From positions 1 to 59,670 of the forward strand of contig JAJEAU010000020.1 of the NCBI GenBank assembly GCA_022824185.1: a stretch of 59,670 bases of DNA, read 5' to 3'. The stretch comes from Dehalococcoidia bacterium (GTDB lineage: Bacteria > Chloroflexota > Dehalococcoidia > Lucifugimonadales > Lucifugimonadaceae). Within the stretch, counting starts at the first letter, position 1; each line of letters begins with the position of its first letter. Below the pieces are notes generated by a model. That model had not been told where the DNA came from. It searched no databases and was given only the letters and a program-made list of their open reading frames with translations. Shown here one piece after another: positions 56,076 through 59,670 of the stretch. The translations under genes and the position numbers were made by a program.

Positions 56076-56411
56076 TTGGCCAACTGCATCTTCTGCTCCA
56101 TCATCGCCGGCGACATTCCCTGCACCAAAGTCTACGAAGACGAAACCACCCTCGCCTTCAACGACATCAACCCCATCGCCCGCGTACACGTCCTAGTGGT
56201 TCCCAAGACCTGCTTCGACCGCCTCCACGAATCCGACGAATCGCACACCCAGCTCTTAGGCCAACTCATGATCGCCGTCGGAAAAGTAGCCGCAATCACC
56301 GACATAACTCAATCCGGCTACCGCGTCCAATTCAATCAAGGTCGAGGTGCCGGACAAGAAGTCTTCCACCTCCACGCCCACGTCACCGGCGGAGGCCCAG
56401 TCTCGAAGTAA
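56076..56411 (+). CDS. HIT family nucleotide-binding protein
   Basis: A 111-residue HINT-type protein. It begins NCIFCSIIAGDIPCTKVYED, has HVLVVPKTCFDRL and ends with the catalytic HLHAHV triad (His98, His100, His102). It hydrolyses purine nucleotide phosphoramidates. The start is TTG at 56076 with AAGGAA upstream. Last gene of the rightward run. Confidence 0.95.
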   Translation: MANCIFCSIIAGDIPCTKVYEDETTLAFNDINPIARVHVLVVPKTCFDRLHESDESHTQLLGQLMIAVGKVAAITDITQSGYRVQFNQGRGAGQEVFHLHAHVTGGGPVSK

Positions 56412-56538
56412 GCTAGACTATCCGCAACGATGGTTGGGTTGCTCGTACGTCAGATACTGCGCACGGTCATCTTCCAAGTAGTGATGACCGTGGTGATGCG
56501 GCTCGTAAGCGAAATCCTACGACGGTTGAGGCTTTGAG

Positions 56539-57264
56539 CTACTCCTTCGCCCTCTCCATCAAAACCGTAATGCCCATATCGAGGTATTTGTTCCGGAGAT
56601 CGGGATCGTACGACCGGTAACACATGCGGGTGTCCTGCGATTCGAGCTGTTTCATCACGTGCTGAATGCAGTCGTCGTCGGTCTTGAAGGGGTGATGAGG
56701 GTGCATCTCTCGGTCGAACTCGAGGTCGGCAGGGCCCCATGAGAACATGTCGACGCCGGGCAGCGCCAGGGTGTGAATATTCTCGATCGCCCGTAGAGTC
56801 TCGATCTGCAGCATCAGCATCCCGTTGTGGTTCCACCATGCCGCATATTCCGGACGGTCATGACCTAGCTCCGCGCCCCATCGATTTCCGCCGACCCAGC
56901 TTCGTCGACCCTCAGGCGGGAAGTAGAACCACTCCAGCGCCTCACGTGCCGTCGCGACCTCTTCTACGAGCGGGATTTCGATCATCGCCGGGCCGAGGTC
57001 CGCGAGGTTTCCAACCAGGTACGCCCACTTGGTGTGTTTGATCCGGAAATGCACGGGTATGCCCACCTCATCGGCGACGTTGCAGTGATCGACCAGATCG
57101 TGCTCCGAAAACGCACTGTGCTGGCTGTCGCTCGACACAAACCCATAGTCGTCCTTGCCCAATATGTCCTCAAACTCCGACTTGCTCGCGCCCATCGGGA
57201 CATTCACGCCAAGAACAATATCTCCCCGACGAATCCGCTCCTTCAAACCGGCATCGTTACCCAT
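56539..57264 (-). CDS. HpcH/HpaI-like class II aldolase
   Basis: A 241-residue aldolase of the HpcH/HpaI group, a TIM barrel that splits or makes 4-hydroxy-2-oxo acids. It shows GDIVLGVNVPMGASKSEFE, KWAYLVGNLADLGPAMIEIP, FSWGPADLEFDREM and a late YDPDLRNKYLDMGITVLM. Metal-binding acidic residues lie in the MIEIPLVEEV and ADLEF strands. ATG 57264 has AAGGAGAG nine bases upstream. It lies 147 bases downstream of the selenoprotein gene on the same strand. Confidence 0.82.
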   Translation of the reverse strand: MGNDAGLKERIRRGDIVLGVNVPMGASKSEFEDILGKDDYGFVSSDSQHSAFSEHDLVDHCNVADEVGIPVHFRIKHTKWAYLVGNLADLGPAMIEIPLVEEVATAREALEWFYFPPEGRRSWVGGNRWGAELGHDRPEYAAWWNHNGMLMLQIETLRAIENIHTLALPGVDMFSWGPADLEFDREMHPHHPFKTDDDCIQHVMKQLESQDTRMCYRSYDPDLRNKYLDMGITVLMERAKE

Positions 57265-57411
57265 CGTTTTTCTCTCCTTCAGATCCAAGGAGCGCCAAAT
57301 CAGCGCCCTCAACGAATACTACCGCACAAACCTCCCACGCGAAGAGCGGATTTCTTCTACTCGTTCAGGGCAGCGCGACACTCATGCTCAGAGGAACTTC
57401 GGTGTGCGGTA

Positions 57412-59055
57412 CTACACCCGATATTGATCGATCCCTACCGTCGACACTCCATCACCTGTAGGCATAACGGCAGTCTTAGCCCTGTCAGCGCCGACGACTA
57501 CGATGTGCCAACTCTCAGGGCTGTCGACCACTGGAACCTCGATCTCCAATCGCTCTTTCTCAGTGAGGTCCTCCAACCAGCGCCACATCGGGCTGATCCG
57601 AGCCTCACCCTTGAGCGGCGTGTACTGGATCATCTTCCCGAGGCTGTGGTTCGCGTGGAGATGAATGAATCCCCTAGCATCGTCCTTCGAGAAACCTTGA
57701 TCGCCAACAGGCCCGGCGACATCGGGCGGCATCAGAATCAACCGCTGCCCACCGCCATGCATCCCAAGCCCACGCGTGCCGAAGATCGACCCATAGGCCA
57801 GCGTCTTCAACAGATCCTCGGCCTTGGTGTTGCCTTGGTCCTGCACGTCCAACTCGCCATTCGTGATGAACACGCTAACCGTGCTCTCGCTAGCGCGGAA
57901 GCCCTGGTTCACGTGGAACGGCTCCCACGGACTCATGTCCTCGTTCTCAGCGATGCAGTGCACAAACTTCCGCGTCGTGCCGATCGTGTCCATGTCCATC
58001 TGACCCGGATACCAATATCCGATGTTCCGCAGACACAGCGAGAACGCTCGACCAATCGTGATGTTCACCTCGTTGTCCCGACCCGGACCTAGCGCCGAAC
58101 GAGCATTGATCCCGAGCTCCTTCGCTATCGGACCGTTCACCACAAGCAATGGGGCCTGTGGACTCGTCGACATCAACAGCGACGTGCCGCCGTGGGATCC
58201 CATCTGCGACAGTGCCTTCACACCCGCGATGATCACCGGCATGTGTTCCGGCTTCGCGCCGGCCATCGCGGCATTGATAGCGATCTTCTCGACCGTAGCC
58301 AACCCGAAACCGGGTGGCATATCGCAGACCAACTCGTCAGCATCCAGCCCGGTTCCTGCGATCAAGTCGTTAACGGCGTCCGCCGTCGGGGGATGCAACA
58401 CGAACGAGTCGCCCCAGTCGCGCATCAACCACTGCTCGTTCATCTTTAGGATCGCATCCCAACGATCTTCACCCTCAAACCGTTGGATATCCGCTACATC
58501 ATCTCTCTCGCCCCGACCATGCTGCTTATCCACGGTCAGGACATCGATGATGTCGTCTATCGCTGCCTCGGTCTGCGAAACACACTCGTCAATCGGCAAG
58601 TTCCGATAGATCCTCGGAACTATCACAAACTGCAAGTCGGGCATCCCAAGCGCACGGGAACTCGCAATCGCATCCTCCTCAAACCGACCGGACACGATGG
58701 GGATCGCAGGCTTCCCCATCTTCTCGATCTCAATCATGTCGTGGACCATCCACGACGCACAGGTCCCTCAATCAGCCGTGGCGCCGATGACGACGTCACA
58801 CTCCTCTCCGGCCTGCTTGACGATCGGCGGCGGCGCAGGGTAGTTGCCGCCCGTATAGAAATTCACCTTCACATTCTTGAAGCGTTGCTGGATCATCTCC
58901 CCGGCTCGTTTCAGTGCCACATCACCGCCATGCGTTCCGCTCCAGATAAGGCCAACCGTCCGGTCGTCCAACGTCTCCGGGCGCTCATTGATCTTCGTGG
59001 TGTTCATCAGCCCACGCTGCTGGGCTACAGGGTTCAGCACTTCAAGCAGATACAT
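57412..59055 (-). CDS. UGSC-motif selenoprotein with large C-terminal domain (UGA = Sec96)
   Basis: One 547-residue gene interrupted only by an in-frame UGA at 58770-58768, giving Sec96. Residues 1-185 match the UGSC selenoprotein family: TVGLIWSGTHGGDVALKRAG, ECDVVIGATAD, then U-GTCASWMVHDMIEIEKMG and RALGMPDLQFVIVPR. The usual motif UGSC reads UGTC here. The rest (about 200-547) is a distinct domain with PPGFGLATVEKIAINAAMAG and SQMGSHGGTSLLM, not recognised. ATG 59055 has GGGAGC upstream. UGA is a normal stop elsewhere in the window (for example rpmH and trpF), so recoding is local. sel genes are not in the window. A nonsense mutation is the alternative. Confidence 0.85.
58738..58756 (-). 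promoter_or_regulatory. bacterial SECIS-like hairpin after the UGA
   Basis: Read on the minus strand, GTCGTGGA pairs perfectly with TCCACGAC around the loop TGG: an 8-base stem. It begins 11 bases after the UGA codon, so the loop starts 20 bases after it. Bacterial SECIS elements have a small apical loop about 16-37 bases from the UGA with a G in the first two loop bases, and this one has G second. It is inside the coding sequence, as expected for bacteria. Confidence 0.8.
58768..58770 (-). other. in-frame UGA predicted to encode selenocysteine
   Basis: This codon is the only break between two long same-frame coding pieces. It is followed by GGG ACC TGT, giving U-G-T-C, the redox motif of the UGSC family, with conserved residues on both sides (ECDVVIGATAD before; CASWMVHDMIEIEKMG after). 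A gene caller would end one ORF here and start another at 58749. Confidence 0.85.
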
Positions 59056-59387
59056 TGATTATTGCTCCCGATTGCGTCTGTTATAGCGTCTCTTGGGGGA
59101 AGGTCAGGTGTTAGCTGTAGCGATGATACCGCATCGCGCACGGGTGGGTGGGGGATTCTCGGTTTGGGCGTGTTTCGATGGCCACTTGGGGGTGGCTGGT
59201 TTTTCAGCTCCTCCTCCTGCGCCCTTTTTCGGGGGGCGCAGGATTGTCCTCACCTTTTGGTGTGACTTGGAGGTTGGGGCATTGGGCTGTATGTTGCCCA
59301 GGCCCTGAGCTCGGAGGTCAGCGCTGACTTCCGGGCTCCTTCCCTCTCCTTCGCCTCTTGAGTGGAGGACGCGCCTGCCCCGCCCCG

Positions 59388-59450
59388 CTGGATTCCGGCC
59401 TTCGCCGGAATGACGGGGGCCGCCTGGATTCCGGCCTTCGCCGGAATGAC
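59388..59450 (+). repeat. two copies of a GTCATTCCGG-type inverted repeat
   Basis: Two identical 27-base copies (59388-59414 and 59424-59450) carry the arms ATTCCGGC and GCCGGAAT with a short loop. Their start spacing is 36 bases. This REP-like element is widely scattered in bacterial genomes. The copy in the yidC gap at 37444-37470 is its diverged relative. The element itself is noncoding. Confidence 0.85.
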
Positions 59451-59488
59451 AAGGATCGGGCATGCGCGTCCCCTCGTTTCGAGAGGTC

Positions 59489-59505
59489 GACCCCGGAGAG
59501 GGGTC
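59489..59505 (+). repeat. perfect GACCCC/GGGGTC hairpin
   Basis: GACCCC at 59489-59494 pairs with GGGGTC at 59500-59505 around GGAGA. There is no T-run after it, so it is not a clear terminator. It is one of several hairpins in the gene-free right end. Confidence 0.6.
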
Positions 59506-59670
59506 AGATGCTGCGCAGTGCGGTGTGCGAGACCGCTAGCAACCATTTCCAGTCGCGGCACGCGTCGCCAGACCGCGTGCTTGGATTTCGGCGCGGTGCT
59601 TGGGGACACCGTTCGGAGTTCGCCGTTTTCCTTCGATTCACCCTCGCGGGCTCCTCTCGCGCTGTAGCCT

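Larger units (their letters stand above)
59056..59670. other. gene-free right end with hairpins and repeats
   Basis: No gene is supported in these 615 bases; the open frames are repeat-driven. It holds a hairpin at 59216-59242 (CCTGCGCCC with GGGCGCAGG, T-rich loop), a near-palindrome around 59312-59331, two 27-base repeats (59388-59450) and a hairpin at 59489-59505. It would include the promoter of the selenoprotein gene next to 59055. Confidence 0.5.

Noticed and set aside
58750..58770. Simple nonsense mutation splitting the UGSC gene
   Set aside because: The UGA sits exactly at the family's selenocysteine position and a SECIS-like hairpin follows; a random stop at this codon is unlikely, though it is not excluded without the sel genes.
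59388..59450. CRISPR array
   Set aside because: Only two palindromic units with a nine-base spacer; no array, leader or cas genes.
59104..59609. Reading frames over the right-end repeats
   Set aside because: They consist of repeat-derived residues such as CHSGEGRNPG that arise from the 27-base elements, a known source of false genes.

Overview
The window looks like a chromosomal contig from an uncultivated bacterium, most likely a Chloroflexota of the SAR202/Dehalococcoidia type. This placement is inferred from gene content: a short YidC with no large periplasmic domain, valine/glutamate-rich stalk repeats next to PD40 propellers, and a catabolic set (acyl-CoA dehydrogenases, enolase superfamily, sulfatase, RraA-like aldolase, HpcH-like aldolase, thiolase/DUF35). 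No rRNA or tRNA gene was recognised, so the phylum is not proven. Gene density is high, and many neighbours share 4-base ATGA or TTGA start/stop overlaps.

Region 1 (0-10 kb) is housekeeping. It holds ligA-pth followed by a small gene/DUF2283 pair, a leftward lysS-serS-RelA/SpoT-domain operon, and a rightward rsmD-coaD pair with a coiled-coil protein closed by a strong terminator. Region 2 (10-24.8 kb) has a DoxX-like membrane protein, an ArsM-type arsenite methyltransferase, a DUF35/thiolase-like pair, a Tag-type glycosylase, a membrane-anchored PD40 propeller, a 2-hydroxyacid dehydrogenase, NIPSNAP, panB, argG, a secreted protein with ten copies of one disulfide-type repeat, and an accessory stretch of small ORFs.

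Region 3 (24.8-33 kb) reads leftward: argD, a DNA methyltransferase-plsY pair, a trpC-trpF-oxidoreductase operon, an MFS transporter and a GH172/DUF2961 enzyme. Region 4 (33-42.7 kb) has a DUF6978/DUF1828-like pair, a methyltransferase, the rpmH-rnpA-yidD-propeller lipoprotein-yidC-jag-O-methyltransferase block, an enolase-superfamily dehydratase, two CDGSH proteins and a DUF433/DUF5615 toxin-antitoxin pair. Region 5 (42.7-59.7 kb) has an alcohol dehydrogenase, a vsr-rraA-like-membrane protein set, a large fibronectin-type-III/Calx-beta secreted protein, a cupin, a sulfatase-M16 peptidase-RAM-two acyl-CoA dehydrogenases-HIT run, an HpcH-like aldolase and the leftmost-reading selenoprotein.

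The standout is at 57412-59055. Two collinear same-frame ORFs are separated only by one UGA codon. The protein context is the UGSC selenoprotein motif, and a perfect 8-bp hairpin with a UGG loop starts 12 bases after the UGA. I read this as one selenocysteine-containing gene whose UGSC domain is fused to a large uncharacterised C-terminal domain, a product that standard gene calling would split. Other leads are an alarmone-synthetase-like protein in a tRNA-synthetase operon, a 98-base yidC/jag overlap that gives YidC an arginine-rich tail, a propeller lipoprotein inside the yidC operon, a DUF6978/DUF1828 two-gene cassette, and a hairpin leader before a 71-residue ORF.
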